Shown here: positions 51,926 through 60,534 of the stretch, piece by piece
Layout: each line of letters starts with the position of its first letter
Numbering within the stretch: position 1 is the first letter of the stretch
Assembly (NCBI GenBank): GCA_905203995.1
Contig: CAJKXZ010000003.1
Span: forward strand, 161,531 to 225,530
Reading direction: 5' to 3'
DNA: 64,000 bases
Source: an uncultured Methanomassiliicoccus sp.
Lineage (GTDB): Archaea > Thermoplasmatota > Thermoplasmata > Methanomassiliicoccales > Methanomassiliicoccaceae
Made by a program: the position numbers and the translations under genes
Notes under the pieces: generated by a model
The model's input: only the letters and a program-made list of their open reading frames with translations
Database searches by the model: none
Told to the model about the DNA's origin: nothing

Positions 51926-52041
51926 TGACAGCGCCTCATGGTTCCCGCGGGCTCGCGCACCGCAGTACAACATGAAACGTGGGCGGGCTTAACTTCCGGG
52001 TTCAGATGGGACCGGGTGTATCCCCGCCGCTATGGCCGTCA
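51926..52041 (-). rRNA. rrf: 5S ribosomal RNA, orphan gene
   Basis: On the minus strand the sequence carries the 5S core: a GGCCATAGCGGCGGGG start region, CACCCGGTCCCAT, and GAACCCGGAAGTTAAGCCC. The ends pair as TGACGGC/GCTGTCA (helix I). The length is about 116 nt, and the exact ends may shift by a few bases. No 16S, 23S or tRNA gene is adjacent, so this is a free-standing 5S gene with its own TATA box and T-run, as seen in Thermoplasmata with unlinked rRNA genes. Confidence 0.92.
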
Positions 52042-52065
52042 TACCAAAATAGACGATGACGATCT

Positions 52066-52079
52066 TGTATTTATAGTTT
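52066..52079 (-). promoter_or_regulatory. TATA box of the 5S rRNA gene
   Basis: On the minus strand AAACTATAAATACA lies 25-38 bases before the 5S 5' end. This is the standard place and sequence for a strong archaeal promoter. Confidence 0.65.
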
Positions 52080-52093
52080 CTGGAATTTTTAGC

Positions 52094-52819
52094 TCACAGC
52101 ATCCAGATAATCACGGCGATCAATGCTCCGGCGGCCATTGAGAGAATATTTGTTCCTAGCTTGCCGACAATGCCGCGTCTTTCGAGAGTAGCGCCGATCA
52201 GGCTGTCAATCATGCAGCCGATGACACCAATGGCTCCGAGGATGAGAACTAAGGGATTCCAGAGTTCAGCAAAGATCAGTGACCAGCCCAGATATGCTGA
52301 TACAAAGCCGCCCATGATGCAGGCGATGGTGCCTTCTAAAGAAATACCGCCATCGATTCCCGCCTTTACTTTTTCTCCATTGGTAATCAGATAAACTTTG
52401 CGTGAAAGGCTTCCTACTTCGCTGGCAACTGTATCTGATGCAGCTACGGCAATCGATGCGATGTAACCAACTGCCATCACTGTGTAGTATTCTTCGCCAA
52501 GAATAAAGGCGCCAATCGCAAAGAGCAGGGGCACGAAGCCATTGGCGAAAACATTGCGGTAGGTTCTTTCGCCTTTCTTTCCTTCCTGTACGCCCAATTC
52601 TTCTTTGAGGCTGATTCTGAATTTGGTAACGATAAAACCCAGAAGTGAAAAAAGAATGAGTAATATCAACCATGAAGGAGCACCAAGTACTCCGATGAGT
52701 AGCCCTACTACAAAGGAGGCCACTGCACCATTGGCAGTGAGCAGTTTGAAATAATATGACAGCACCGAAAGTACCAAACATAAAGCCAGTACGATGACGA
52801 CGCTTTCTAGGCTAATCAC
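52094..52819 (-). CDS. DUF92 family membrane protein
   Basis: About 241 residues with six to seven hydrophobic segments and the DUF92 motifs DTVASEVGSLS, ITNGEKVKAGIDGGIS and GCMIDSLIGATLE. Plant relatives (VTE6) are phytyl-phosphate kinases, so a role in isoprenoid-phosphate metabolism near the IPK operon is attractive but unproven. The frame extends upstream to TTG 52840. I prefer GTG 52819, because TATA-like CTTTATAT at about 52846 would place the transcript start there, making it leaderless. Confidence 0.7.
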   Translation of the reverse strand: MISLESVVIVLALCLVLSVLSYYFKLLTANGAVASFVVGLLIGVLGAPSWLILLILFSLLGFIVTKFRISLKEELGVQEGKKGERTYRNVFANGFVPLLFAIGAFILGEEYYTVMAVGYIASIAVAASDTVASEVGSLSRKVYLITNGEKVKAGIDGGISLEGTIACIMGGFVSAYLGWSLIFAELWNPLVLILGAIGVIGCMIDSLIGATLERRGIVGKLGTNILSMAAGALIAVIIWML

Positions 52820-52888
52820 GGCACGAAATAAACTCTCCAATATAAAGTTAGGCTGTGAAAATTATGCCGTTATGGAAGATGATCTTTA

Positions 52889-53161
52889 TTAATCATCTAT
52901 CTGGAGCGCATAAATCTCGCTTCCCAGATTCTCGGCGGTTTCTTTGGAAGTTGTGCCGCTGATCAAAATCCGTCCATTTTTATAGATCGATACTTCGAGA
53001 TTGTCTTTAGCCGCGGTAATCATAATCTCTTGATTTTCCGCTTTGAAATCGTGTTGATTGAGATATTCAGTAGTTTTGGCAAGATCGATTTGAATTCTTT
53101 CCAGAGGAATGATGGAAATGGCGTCTTGCTGACATAGCTGGACTACTTTGTACTTAATCAT
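52889..53161 (-). CDS. Conserved small archaeal protein, function unknown
   Basis: A 90-residue protein with a beta-rich C-terminal half (NLEVSIYKNGRILISGTT) that looks like a small alpha/beta or TBP-like single unit, but I cannot name the family. It overlaps the upstream UPF0200 kinase gene by eight bases, at the end of the pyrBI operon. Confidence 0.55.
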   Translation of the reverse strand: MIKYKVVQLCQQDAISIIPLERIQIDLAKTTEYLNQHDFKAENQEIMITAAKDNLEVSIYKNGRILISGTTSKETAENLGSEIYALQIDD

Positions 53162-53687
53162 GCCGGAGTTCCTTTCGCACTTGTTCGTAAAATGATTCTA
53201 AAGAGCCGTTGTTGATCAGAATCTTATCCGCTGATTTGATTAGTTCCGCTAAACCCCAACCGATTTCCCGCAGGTCCCGTTCTTGAAATTCTTCCCGGCT
53301 TTGGGGCGCATCGGAACGGTTGCGTTTTTGCAGTCTTTCAAACCGCTGTTCGGCGGGAGCATCAATTGCTACCAGAACTAAGTCGCTGCCGAATTTTTCT
53401 TTGAAAAGCTGCAGTTCCGCCAGACTGCGACAGCCGTCAATCACCGAGTTATTAGTGATCTGGGCGATACAACGTTTGGCCCAGATATCGGCGCCGTATT
53501 TTTGACGTTCGTCGGAGGCAAAACCCCCTAACCCGCGGTCATCCATGACGACTCCCTGCCGGAGTGCTTCGTCGCGGACGACGTCGCCCATCCTGATTAA
53601 AGAATAGCCTATGCCTACGGCCGTCTGGGCAAATTCTTCTTTACCTGCACCAGGCATGCCCGTTACGACATAGACTTTGGAGTTCAT
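53154..53687 (-). CDS. UPF0200-type nucleotide kinase
   Basis: A 177-residue P-loop kinase like archaeal UPF0200 proteins, related to dephospho-CoA and adenylate kinases. Walker A is GMPGAGKEEF, and the family motif MGDVVRDEALRQG follows. The natural substrate is not established. It abuts pyrI (shared base at 53687), in a pyrB-pyrI-UPF0200 operon. Confidence 0.75.
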   Translation of the reverse strand: MNSKVYVVTGMPGAGKEEFAQTAVGIGYSLIRMGDVVRDEALRQGVVMDDRGLGGFASDERQKYGADIWAKRCIAQITNNSVIDGCRSLAELQLFKEKFGSDLVLVAIDAPAEQRFERLQKRNRSDAPQSREEFQERDLREIGWGLAELIKSADKILINNGSLESFYEQVRKELRHD

Positions 53688-54142
53688 CAGATAAGACGCT
53701 CCGTAAAGTCGCCCTGAATACGGTCACAGTAGAGACAGCGCAAAACAACTGGTGCTTTGGACTCCACGATGAATTCCGTATCTACTGGTTCGCTCTTAAC
53801 GTTGGTAATGCAGTTGGGATTGTCACATTTCACGATGCCTTTGACAATCTCGGGCATTTTTACTTTGTATTTCTCTGCTACATTAAAATCTCTGATGATA
53901 TTTATGGTAGCATTAGGCGCGATCAGTGAAATCTTATCGACTTCGCGGGGATCAAGTTCCCGGTCTTCTACCTTAACCACATCTTTCCATTCATTGTCTT
54001 TGGATGGGACATGCATCAGGACAGAAATGGTAGAGCGGACTTCGCCCACGCCCATGATGTGCAGTACTTTCAGCGCCTGTCCACATTCAATGTGGTCGAT
54101 AACCGTTCCATTACGAATCGGCGTTACTCTAAAGTCTCTCAT
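53687..54142 (-). CDS. pyrI: Aspartate carbamoyltransferase regulatory chain
   Basis: A 151-residue PyrI that binds nucleotide effectors and controls PyrB. The N-terminal allosteric domain starts with RVTPIRNGTVIDHIECGQAL. The C-terminal zinc domain has CDNPNC and CLYC, the four Cys ligands. It overlaps the pyrB stop by four bases. Confidence 0.93.
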   Translation of the reverse strand: MRDFRVTPIRNGTVIDHIECGQALKVLHIMGVGEVRSTISVLMHVPSKDNEWKDVVKVEDRELDPREVDKISLIAPNATINIIRDFNVAEKYKVKMPEIVKGIVKCDNPNCITNVKSEPVDTEFIVESKAPVVLRCLYCDRIQGDFTERLI

Positions 54143-55068
54143 ATCTGTCCCCCCACAATTAAAGAAAGAATGGCCATTCTCACGGGAACTGCATTAAAGG
54201 TCTGTTTGAAATACTTGGCATTTTCTGTAGCATCTACTTCTGGAGCGATTTCATCAACTCTCGGGAGCGGATGCATAATCGTCAGATTCTTTTTAGCTTC
54301 CCGGAGGGTCGCATTATCGATTCTGTAACTGCCGGCGACTTTTTCATACTCGCTTTGGTCAGGGAAACGCTCTTTCTGGATTCTTGTCACATAAAGAACA
54401 TCAGCATCCGCGATCGCATTATTGATATCCGTTTCCAGTTTGGTGGAGATTCCCGCCTTTTCTAAAACTTTAATGCTTTCCTGGGGGATCTGCAAGATGT
54501 CTGGTGCAACAAAGGTTAGATTGGCACCAAATAATGACAGAGCTTCTACCAGGGAATGGACGGTACGTCCGTATTTGAGGTCACCGACAAGCACGACATT
54601 TTTACCCTTCATGCTGCCCTGTTCCTGTTTCATGGTGAAAAGGTCCACCAGTGTTTGGGTAGGGTGCTGGCCCGGACCATCACCGCAGTTGATGACTGGT
54701 TTGTCGGAAAACTTAGCAGCTAAGCGCGCAGCTCCCTCTTTGGGATGTCTGAGCACGATGGCATCAGCATAACACTCCACCGTGCGGATGGTATCTGCCA
54801 AAGTCTCACCTTTAGCCACTGAAGAATTTTGCTGGTCAGTTATGCCGATATTGCTGCCTCCAAGCCGGATCATCGCACTTTCAAATGAAAGTCTGGTTCT
54901 GGTTGAAGGTTCGAAGAATAGATTAGCTAATATTTTTCCTTCCAAGGCCTTGGTGGTTTTTTCACCTTTGGCATATGGAACCATTTTGTTAGCTAGAGTC
55001 AGTATTTCTTCTATCTGATCTTTATTAAGATCAGCAATAGAAATTATGTCCATACCTTTGAAGCTCAT
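54139..55068 (-). CDS. pyrB: Aspartate carbamoyltransferase catalytic chain
   Basis: About 309 residues, the catalytic subunit of pyrimidine synthesis. The carbamoyl-phosphate site is FEPSTRTRLSFE, the aspartate site region includes HPTQTLVDLF, and PLPRVDEI is the C-terminal signature. ATG 55068 (MSFKGMDIIS) matches the family N-terminus better than 55113. It is divergent from arcS, and pyrI follows. Confidence 0.92.
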   Translation of the reverse strand: MSFKGMDIISIADLNKDQIEEILTLANKMVPYAKGEKTTKALEGKILANLFFEPSTRTRLSFESAMIRLGGSNIGITDQQNSSVAKGETLADTIRTVECYADAIVLRHPKEGAARLAAKFSDKPVINCGDGPGQHPTQTLVDLFTMKQEQGSMKGKNVVLVGDLKYGRTVHSLVEALSLFGANLTFVAPDILQIPQESIKVLEKAGISTKLETDINNAIADADVLYVTRIQKERFPDQSEYEKVAGSYRIDNATLREAKKNLTIMHPLPRVDEIAPEVDATENAKYFKQTFNAVPVRMAILSLIVGGQI

Positions 55069-55158
55069 GCTGGTCAGGTGAGAATATTCTCTCTCCCTAT
55101 TAAGCTCTCGCATAAGTTCTCATGCATTGTTTTAAATCTAGAACTTCATAACCACCAT

Positions 55159-56817
55159 ATGCTTGAGGTCACTGACCGTAGTGGATTAGCCCGCGCTGGA
55201 AAATGGACAGTAGAAGAGACAGTTCTTAAATTTCCCAATCTTGTCTATGCCGACACTGTTAATTATCCCGCACCCAGTTCTGCTGAGCTCAAAGTAGCTT
55301 GGGCGGACGGCCTCCGGCTGATGCATGAAAATACCACCTTGGGACAGTTTTCAGGCAACATCCACACTACTTTTGATCGTAAAGCACAACGTGAGCCAGT
55401 GATCGACAATGATCTGGTAATTTTGGAGAATTCTTTTGAACTAAAACGAGATGCCAGAGCCTTTGCGGATACTATCGTCTCATTAAGATCACAAGTTGGT
55501 TACAATAAACTGATCTACGCACCGGGGTTGATGGAGCCCTCTAATCTGGCTCTGCTTGCCTACTGTGGAATTGATCTCTTTGACAACTCCCGAATTCTCT
55601 ATCAGACTTCCTGCGGGTTAGCTACCCTGACTTCCGGTGTTTACCGGGCTGCTGAACTGGGTATCGACCGTGAAAACCTTCTTGAACGCAATATGACGGA
55701 AGCGCTCAATGAACTGAATCTTGTCCGTCACATGATCAACATCGGCCGCCTGCGGGAATTTGTTGAGTTACGAGTCAACGCTTCTGCCTGGGCTGTTGCT
55801 GCCCTGCGACTTTTGGATTTGGAGCATTACCAGTTCCAGGAACAGTTTACGCCGGTAACCGGACCTAACTTTTCCTGCAACGCCAAAGCTTCGTTGATGC
55901 GCCCTGATGTGCGACGGTTCAGAGAGCGGGTTCTGGAGCGCTGGCAGCCGCCTCAGCATAAACGCATCCTGCTCTTGATTCCTTGTTCTGCTAAAAAGCC
56001 GTATTACACATCTAAAAGTCACCGGCTCTTCGAAGAGGTGTTACTTTCCGTCCCTAACTCTTGTGCTATTCAGGAATTGATTATCACTTCGCCTTTGGGA
56101 ACCGTGCCGCGGGAATTCGAAGTCTTTTATCCGGCTTCACAATATGATATTCCTGTTACTGGCAACTGGGATCTTGAAGAGGTCGAGATGATTCAGACAC
56201 TGGTTAAACACGCGGCCTCCTTTGGCTTTGATAAGATCATCTGCAACCTCGGCTCAGAAAGCGACTTTGTACAGGAAGTAGTGGACTGCATCGACACCTC
56301 CAATGGCAATCCGGCTACCTCGCCGGAAGCGCTTTCCCGCTTGCGGGAAGTTCTTTTGGAAGAATGTCAGGCGGTAGAAAAGGTACCGCGGGCGTTAGAC
56401 CGGGTGGAAATGGTCCGTTCAATGTGCCGCTTCCAATTTGGAGCGGAAGGCGGCGCTTTAGTGGAAGGCGCGGCGATCGTCGGTAAATATCCCTATCTTA
56501 AGATCATGAAAGATAACGTCCAGCTGGGAATGCTGACTCCAGAAAGAGGCATGATTTCCTTAACTCTTGACGGTGCCCGCGTACTTGCCGAATTGAAACT
56601 GAATGTAGTAGAAATGGGTGACTTTGATTTAACCGGCAGCCTCTTCGCGGTCGGTTTAGTCGCGGCTGATGAACGGATCCGTCCGGGCGATGAAGTAGTG
56701 ATTATGCGCAACGGTGAGTTAGCTGGCGTGGGCGTTTCTTTAATGTCAGGCCGGGAAATGGCCGATAGTAAACGGGGAGAAGCCGTCAAAGTACGTCATA
56801 AAATTAAGAAAAAATGA
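55159..56817 (+). CDS. arcS: Archaeosine synthase alpha subunit (ArcS)
   Basis: About 552 residues. The family motif PCSAKKPYYTSKSH matches the PCxxxKPYxxSxxH signature that separates ArcS from TGT. A C-terminal PUA domain (about 455-545, ending RHKIKKK) binds tRNA. ArcS converts preQ0-15 in tRNA to archaeosine or its Lys adduct intermediate. ATG 55159 starts the first aligned strand (MLEVTDRSGLARAG); the upstream in-frame residues are promoter. It is divergent from pyrB. Confidence 0.9.
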   Translation: MLEVTDRSGLARAGKWTVEETVLKFPNLVYADTVNYPAPSSAELKVAWADGLRLMHENTTLGQFSGNIHTTFDRKAQREPVIDNDLVILENSFELKRDARAFADTIVSLRSQVGYNKLIYAPGLMEPSNLALLAYCGIDLFDNSRILYQTSCGLATLTSGVYRAAELGIDRENLLERNMTEALNELNLVRHMINIGRLREFVELRVNASAWAVAALRLLDLEHYQFQEQFTPVTGPNFSCNAKASLMRPDVRRFRERVLERWQPPQHKRILLLIPCSAKKPYYTSKSHRLFEEVLLSVPNSCAIQELIITSPLGTVPREFEVFYPASQYDIPVTGNWDLEEVEMIQTLVKHAASFGFDKIICNLGSESDFVQEVVDCIDTSNGNPATSPEALSRLREVLLEECQAVEKVPRALDRVEMVRSMCRFQFGAEGGALVEGAAIVGKYPYLKIMKDNVQLGMLTPERGMISLTLDGARVLAELKLNVVEMGDFDLTGSLFAVGLVAADERIRPGDEVVIMRNGELAGVGVSLMSGREMADSKRGEAVKVRHKIKKK

Positions 56818-56847
56818 GGTACTTTCACTCACCCCTCCCCCTTTCGG

Positions 56848-56856
56848 TTATATACT
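56848..56856 (+). promoter_or_regulatory. Unassigned TATA box
   Basis: TTATATACT lies in the arcS-peroxiredoxin spacer. The peroxiredoxin gene has its own TATA (TTTATATATTT, 56991-57001) about 25 bases before its ATG, so this upstream box probably drives something else. Confidence 0.4.
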
Positions 56857-56877
56857 ATAATGTCCGATTTAGAAAAT

Positions 56878-56960
56878 AGAGCTGCGAAATCTGCGCTTAA
56901 GCAGGTTTAGCAGTCCATAAGTCATCCCTTGGCGGTTTGAGATTGATGCCCGTCTTTCTC
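56878..56960 (+). ncRNA. Candidate small RNA with H/ACA-like hairpin
   Basis: Transcription from the TATA box at 56848 would start near 56878. The sequence folds as GCTGC, internal loop GAAAT, CTGC, loop GCTTAA, GCAG, internal loop GTTTA, GCAGT. The symmetric internal loop resembles a pseudouridylation pocket, and ATA follows two bases after the lower stem as a possible ANA box. No reading frame covers it. The call is tentative. Confidence 0.3.
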
Positions 56961-57018
56961 AAACGCCTCCATATTTATCTTGTTTGTTTCTTTATATATT
57001 TCTAACGGCATTTACTCT

Positions 57019-57498
57019 ATGATGTCCACCGCGCTGCCGTTGGGGGAAAAAGTGCCAGACTTTGAACTTCCAGAAGCCAGCACCAAAATGATCAGGCTTA
57101 GCGAAGTCTATCAAACTCATACCACGGTAATTGCTTTCTATCCTTCCGATTTTGGCATGATGTGTGCCGTGGAATTAATGCAGCTAAGTGAACTGTATCC
57201 GCAGTTTCAAGCTCTGGGTGCGGAAATATTGGGCATTTCTACCAACAGTACCTACAGTCATGTCGGTTGGAAAACGCGGATCTACATACCTTTCCCGTTA
57301 CTGGCTGATTTTGAAGCTAAAGTAACTGAGTTATATGATGTCCTCGAAGGAGAAATCGGCTACATGGAAGGACGATCAAAACGTTCTATTTTTATTATTG
57401 ACCGTCAAGGTGTTTTACGTTACCGCTGGATCACTGATAATCCAGCTTTAGAACCAGATTACCAGGAACTGCTCAAAATCTGTGCCCAGCTGCAATGA
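57019..57498 (+). CDS. Peroxiredoxin, atypical active-site motif
   Basis: About 159 residues of the AhpC/TSA-Prx fold. KVPDFELPEAST and GISTNSTYSHVGW are conserved. The peroxidatic Cys lies in YPSDFGMMC, where the usual Thr of PxxxTxxC is Gly. A resolving Cys near the C-terminus (KICAQL) is possible. The start may be ATG 57019 or 57022. A TATA box at 56991 suggests a leaderless transcript. It probably reduces peroxide alongside the rubrerythrin/superoxide reductase system, if still active. Confidence 0.8.
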   Translation: MMSTALPLGEKVPDFELPEASTKMIRLSEVYQTHTTVIAFYPSDFGMMCAVELMQLSELYPQFQALGAEILGISTNSTYSHVGWKTRIYIPFPLLADFEAKVTELYDVLEGEIGYMEGRSKRSIFIIDRQGVLRYRWITDNPALEPDYQELLKICAQLQ

Positions 57499-57502
57499 AT
57501 CA

Positions 57503-58174
57503 TTATTTGTCTTGCAGTTCAACTTCGTTAACTTCCATGCGGGCATTGTCCCGCGCCTCAATGATCTTTACAGATTTGATAACCAGTGACTTCTTATGCA
57601 ACGGTGAATCCAGCGTCAGCGATTCATATTCGCCACCTTCACCGGAAACACTGACCCCGTATTTTTGCTGAAGTTTCTTCAGCTCTTCCAGTGTTTCAGT
57701 GTTCAATTCCCGACCTAGCCAAGTCTTGTCAAGACCTTCGGCAGCGACGGTAGTAATCACCGCTTTAATCCCGCTGGCAATCATCGTCTCCATCAGCATC
57801 AAGGGATCTTTTTTCCAAAGGGGCGAAAATACCTTTAACTGCAAGTCTTCACAGACCTGATTGATGCGGTCCCATTGGTAGTCGGAAGCGATTGCTCCGG
57901 TTATGACGCCTTCTACCTCGAGAGTTTGCAGAACCTCTTGGAGGGCGCTGAGCTCCTCATCGCCTTCGCCCTGACTTTTAATGGCGTGATACTCTTTGCC
58001 CATGGCTTCCGCCATCTGCGGGATTAATGCAAGATTGGGTGTATGAAAGAGCCATGAGTACAGATCCTCGGGAATGATGCTGACTAACGAGACTACTTCA
58101 TGCCCCTGTTCTTCCATTAAGTACGCGGCATAAGTGGAATCCTTTCCTCCTGAGTATAAGGCTGCAAGCTTCAC
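57503..58174 (-). CDS. dph6: Diphthine-ammonia ligase (Dph6)
   Basis: A 223-residue PP-loop ATPase completing diphthamide on elongation factor 2. The PP-loop is SGGKDSTYAA, and GEGGEYESLTLDSPL plus AIASDYQWDRI are Dph6 family motifs. It converges on peroxiredoxin with a four-base gap. Confidence 0.88.
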   Translation of the reverse strand: MKLAALYSGGKDSTYAAYLMEEQGHEVVSLVSIIPEDLYSWLFHTPNLALIPQMAEAMGKEYHAIKSQGEGDEELSALQEVLQTLEVEGVITGAIASDYQWDRINQVCEDLQLKVFSPLWKKDPLMLMETMIASGIKAVITTVAAEGLDKTWLGRELNTETLEELKKLQQKYGVSVSGEGGEYESLTLDSPLHKKSLVIKSVKIIEARDNARMEVNEVELQDK

Positions 58175-58292
58175 GACTCGCGATCACGCCGCGGTAATAT
58201 GATAGTTGCGAAAAACAAACAGCGGCCTTCTGCTTGTTTTGTTAGGAAACCTGAATCTTGGTAGCAGATAGTCACTAGGATTATATTTGTGA

Positions 58293-58460
58293 ATGGATGT
58301 TTCATATGTTGTGTATTGCCCGCAATGTAACCGAAATTTGGCTAACGAGCAGTTAGACAATAAGAATAAAGAGTTGAAGGAAAAGTTTGGCTTAGATGCT
58401 CTGGAAAAGGGGTTATGTCCAGTCTGCGGCACCAAACTTATTGATGTAAAAAAGAAGTGA
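58293..58460 (+). CDS. Small zinc-ribbon protein (55 residues)
   Basis: A short gene, easily missed. ATG 58293 opens a 55-residue frame with CPQC near residue 9 and CPVC near residue 43, the two halves of a zinc ribbon, and a helical centre. TATA-like ATTATATTT lies about 12-20 bases upstream. Its stop is four bases before the ATG of the creatininase-like gene, so they are likely co-transcribed. The family is unknown. Confidence 0.6.
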   Translation: MDVSYVVYCPQCNRNLANEQLDNKNKELKEKFGLDALEKGLCPVCGTKLIDVKKK

Positions 58461-58464
58461 TCTT

Positions 58465-59172
58465 ATGCGCTTAGACTCTCTGACCTCTGTCCAGTTTAAA
58501 GAGATAATGAGTAAGAAGCCGGTAATTCTTTTACCCATCGGTGCCACGGAAGCCCACGGTGGTCATTTGCCCTTGTGCACTGATTCTGTCCAACCCGAAT
58601 ATGTTGCGGACCAGGTGGCAGAATTAATCGGTGGTTTGGTTGCACCGCCGATCCGCTATGCTCATCATTCTTCCACCAAGAATATGCCGGGAACGATTTC
58701 CATCTCTTTCTTAACTACCATGTACTTGGTCAGGGACGTCTTGGATTCTTTAATCAGCAATGGTGCTGATAAAATCGTTATCGTCAGCGGTCACGCCGGC
58801 TCTTCTCACCTCAATGCCCTCCGGCAGGGTTGTGCGGAGATTGCGGAAAAGAGGGCGGTGAAAATCATGCTGCTTTCCGATTATGATCTGGTTGACGAAT
58901 ATCCTCTGGATCAGCGCGGAGACGGCCACGGGGGCAAAGTGGAAACATCCCGGGTCATGCACATTTGCCCCGACCTGGCGCATACCGCTCCGTGCCGCGG
59001 AGATTATGTGAGTTGCGGTTACCTCATTGTTGCTGATCCTGAGCGCTGCATGCCTCTGGGTTATGTAGGTGATGCACATGAAGCGACAGCTGAATTGGGT
59101 AAGCAGATCAATGAATTTGTGATAACTACCTTAGTCAAAGAGATCAAAAAATCATTTGGGGATTCACTATGA
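58465..59172 (+). CDS. Creatininase-family amidohydrolase
   Basis: A 235-residue metal-dependent amidohydrolase. The metal-binding signature is GATEAHGGHLPLCTD (family consensus GSxEQHGPHLPxxTD), and Glu in HGGKVETS is a later ligand. Archaeal relatives include the FAPy deformylase ArfB of flavin/F420 synthesis, so that is a candidate activity. Its last four bases overlap the rpiA start as ATGA. Confidence 0.8.
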   Translation: MRLDSLTSVQFKEIMSKKPVILLPIGATEAHGGHLPLCTDSVQPEYVADQVAELIGGLVAPPIRYAHHSSTKNMPGTISISFLTTMYLVRDVLDSLISNGADKIVIVSGHAGSSHLNALRQGCAEIAEKRAVKIMLLSDYDLVDEYPLDQRGDGHGGKVETSRVMHICPDLAHTAPCRGDYVSCGYLIVADPERCMPLGYVGDAHEATAELGKQINEFVITTLVKEIKKSFGDSL

Positions 59173-59846
59173 GCGAAATGAAAATTAAGGCAGCCAAGAA
59201 AGCTGTGGAATACGTCGAAGACGGGATGGTTCTCGGTTTGGGAACAGGGTTTACCACTAAATTTGCTGTTGATGAAATCGGAAAGTTGGTTGCCAATGGT
59301 TATGATTTGGTCGGCATACCTACCTCTATCGAAACAGAAAAGCAGGCGAGGTCGCTTAACATACCTTTAACCGACTTAGAATGTGTCGACCACATTGATC
59401 TGACCATCGATGGTGCTGATGAAGTCGATCCTAATTTTAATTTAATCAAGGGTCTGGGCGGAGCGTTACTGCGTGAGAAGATTGTCGCTTACTATTCTCA
59501 AAAAGAAATTATCATCGTGGACAGCTCTAAAATTGTCAATGTTCTCGGCACCAGAGTCTCTTTGCCAGTAGAAGTTATTCAATTCAGCCACAAAAAAACC
59601 AAAGAAGCACTCGAAAGACTTGGCTGCGTTGCCAAACTGCGCGGAGCCGAAGTACCATTTGTCACGGATAATGGGAACTACATCTATGACTGTAAATTCA
59701 CTTCAATTCTCGAACCTTATGGATTAGAATCAAGGTTAAACTCCATTCCTGGAGTGGTTGAAAACGGGCTGTTCCTTGACCTCGCATCACACGTGGTCAT
59801 AGGAACAGAGAATGAAACAAGGATCTTAGAGAAGAAAGCTGATTAA
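59169..59846 (+). CDS. rpiA: Ribose-5-phosphate isomerase A
   Basis: A 225-residue isomerase of ribose-5-phosphate and ribulose-5-phosphate. The substrate loops LGTGFTTKF, TIDGADEVDPN and KGLGGALLREK are all intact. It is translationally coupled to the creatininase-like gene by ATGA and ends four bases into a convergent regulator gene. Confidence 0.93.
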   Translation: MSEMKIKAAKKAVEYVEDGMVLGLGTGFTTKFAVDEIGKLVANGYDLVGIPTSIETEKQARSLNIPLTDLECVDHIDLTIDGADEVDPNFNLIKGLGGALLREKIVAYYSQKEIIIVDSSKIVNVLGTRVSLPVEVIQFSHKKTKEALERLGCVAKLRGAEVPFVTDNGNYIYDCKFTSILEPYGLESRLNSIPGVVENGLFLDLASHVVIGTENETRILEKKAD

Positions 59847-60211
59847 GCATCAACTGCTTTCTTGAGGGCTTGGATATTGCTCTCGATCTCATCGATCTTA
59901 GCCCGCTCTTCTTTTTCAATCACTTCTACAATCTTTTCAAATGGTATGGCAAGTCTGTAGGAATGAACGGGCCTTCCCTTTCCCTCTTTCTTAATGTCCT
60001 TCTTCACAACCCACTTCTTATGGCGCAGTTCCTGCATTGCAATCGACACTTCTGGCTGTCTCAAGGCCGTTGAGATTTCAATCTCTACGGAAGTAGTCTC
60101 TTCTTTTTTGTTAAGAAAGACCAGGGTCTTTGCAACGTTTTTTGCCATGCCTGTGCGCATGAGGAGCTTGACAAGAGTCTCATCCTTTTTGCTGAAGCCT
60201 CTTTCGTTCAT
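59843..60211 (-). CDS. Winged-helix regulator (ArsR/TrmB-like)
   Basis: A 122-residue DNA-binding protein. Residues 30-85 form a winged helix (VEIEISTALRQPEVSIAMQEL gives its recognition region, about residues 43-63), and residues 86-122 form a helical coil suited to dimers. TATA-like GATATATAAT about 30 bases upstream suggests a leaderless message. Target unknown; rpiA is the nearest candidate. Confidence 0.7.
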   Translation of the reverse strand: MNERGFSKKDETLVKLLMRTGMAKNVAKTLVFLNKKEETTSVEIEISTALRQPEVSIAMQELRHKKWVVKKDIKKEGKGRPVHSYRLAIPFEKIVEVIEKEERAKIDEIESNIQALKKAVDA

Positions 60212-60534
60212 AAATTATCTAGTTCAACTATTTATGCAAGATTATATATCATTTTCTATTGGTTTGTCTATTTACAAATGTAAACTTTGTTTATTTGAGA
60301 GGTTATGTACGTAAATCTGAGTTGGATGTTTTTAGATCATTGGCATGTTAAAAATTGTTTTTCTAACTGTTTATAAAAATGGAAATAGAATTATATTTGA
60401 TGGCCAACGAATTTCATCGCTTCTTCCTTAGTTTTGATCAAATTTTTATCGAAAATAAACTCTGCATGCCTTAGAGCTAGCTTTGCAAGGCAGCAGAGCC
60501 GGTCTTGTTTTTGAGTACGTTAAAGATTTTATAT
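60212..60534. other. Intergenic region with a possible short decayed frame
   Basis: This 323-bp spacer holds the regulator's TATA region. On the minus strand an open stretch of about 40 codons ends near 60400 (LALRHAEFIFDKN... as its clearest part), with no start codon in frame near its 5' end. It may be a decayed gene end. No RNA gene is visible. Confidence 0.3.

Noticed and set aside
51845..51973. N-terminal extension of the IPK frame
   Set aside because: It runs through the T-run and 3' end of the 5S rRNA gene. The IPK fold begins at the ATG at 51844.
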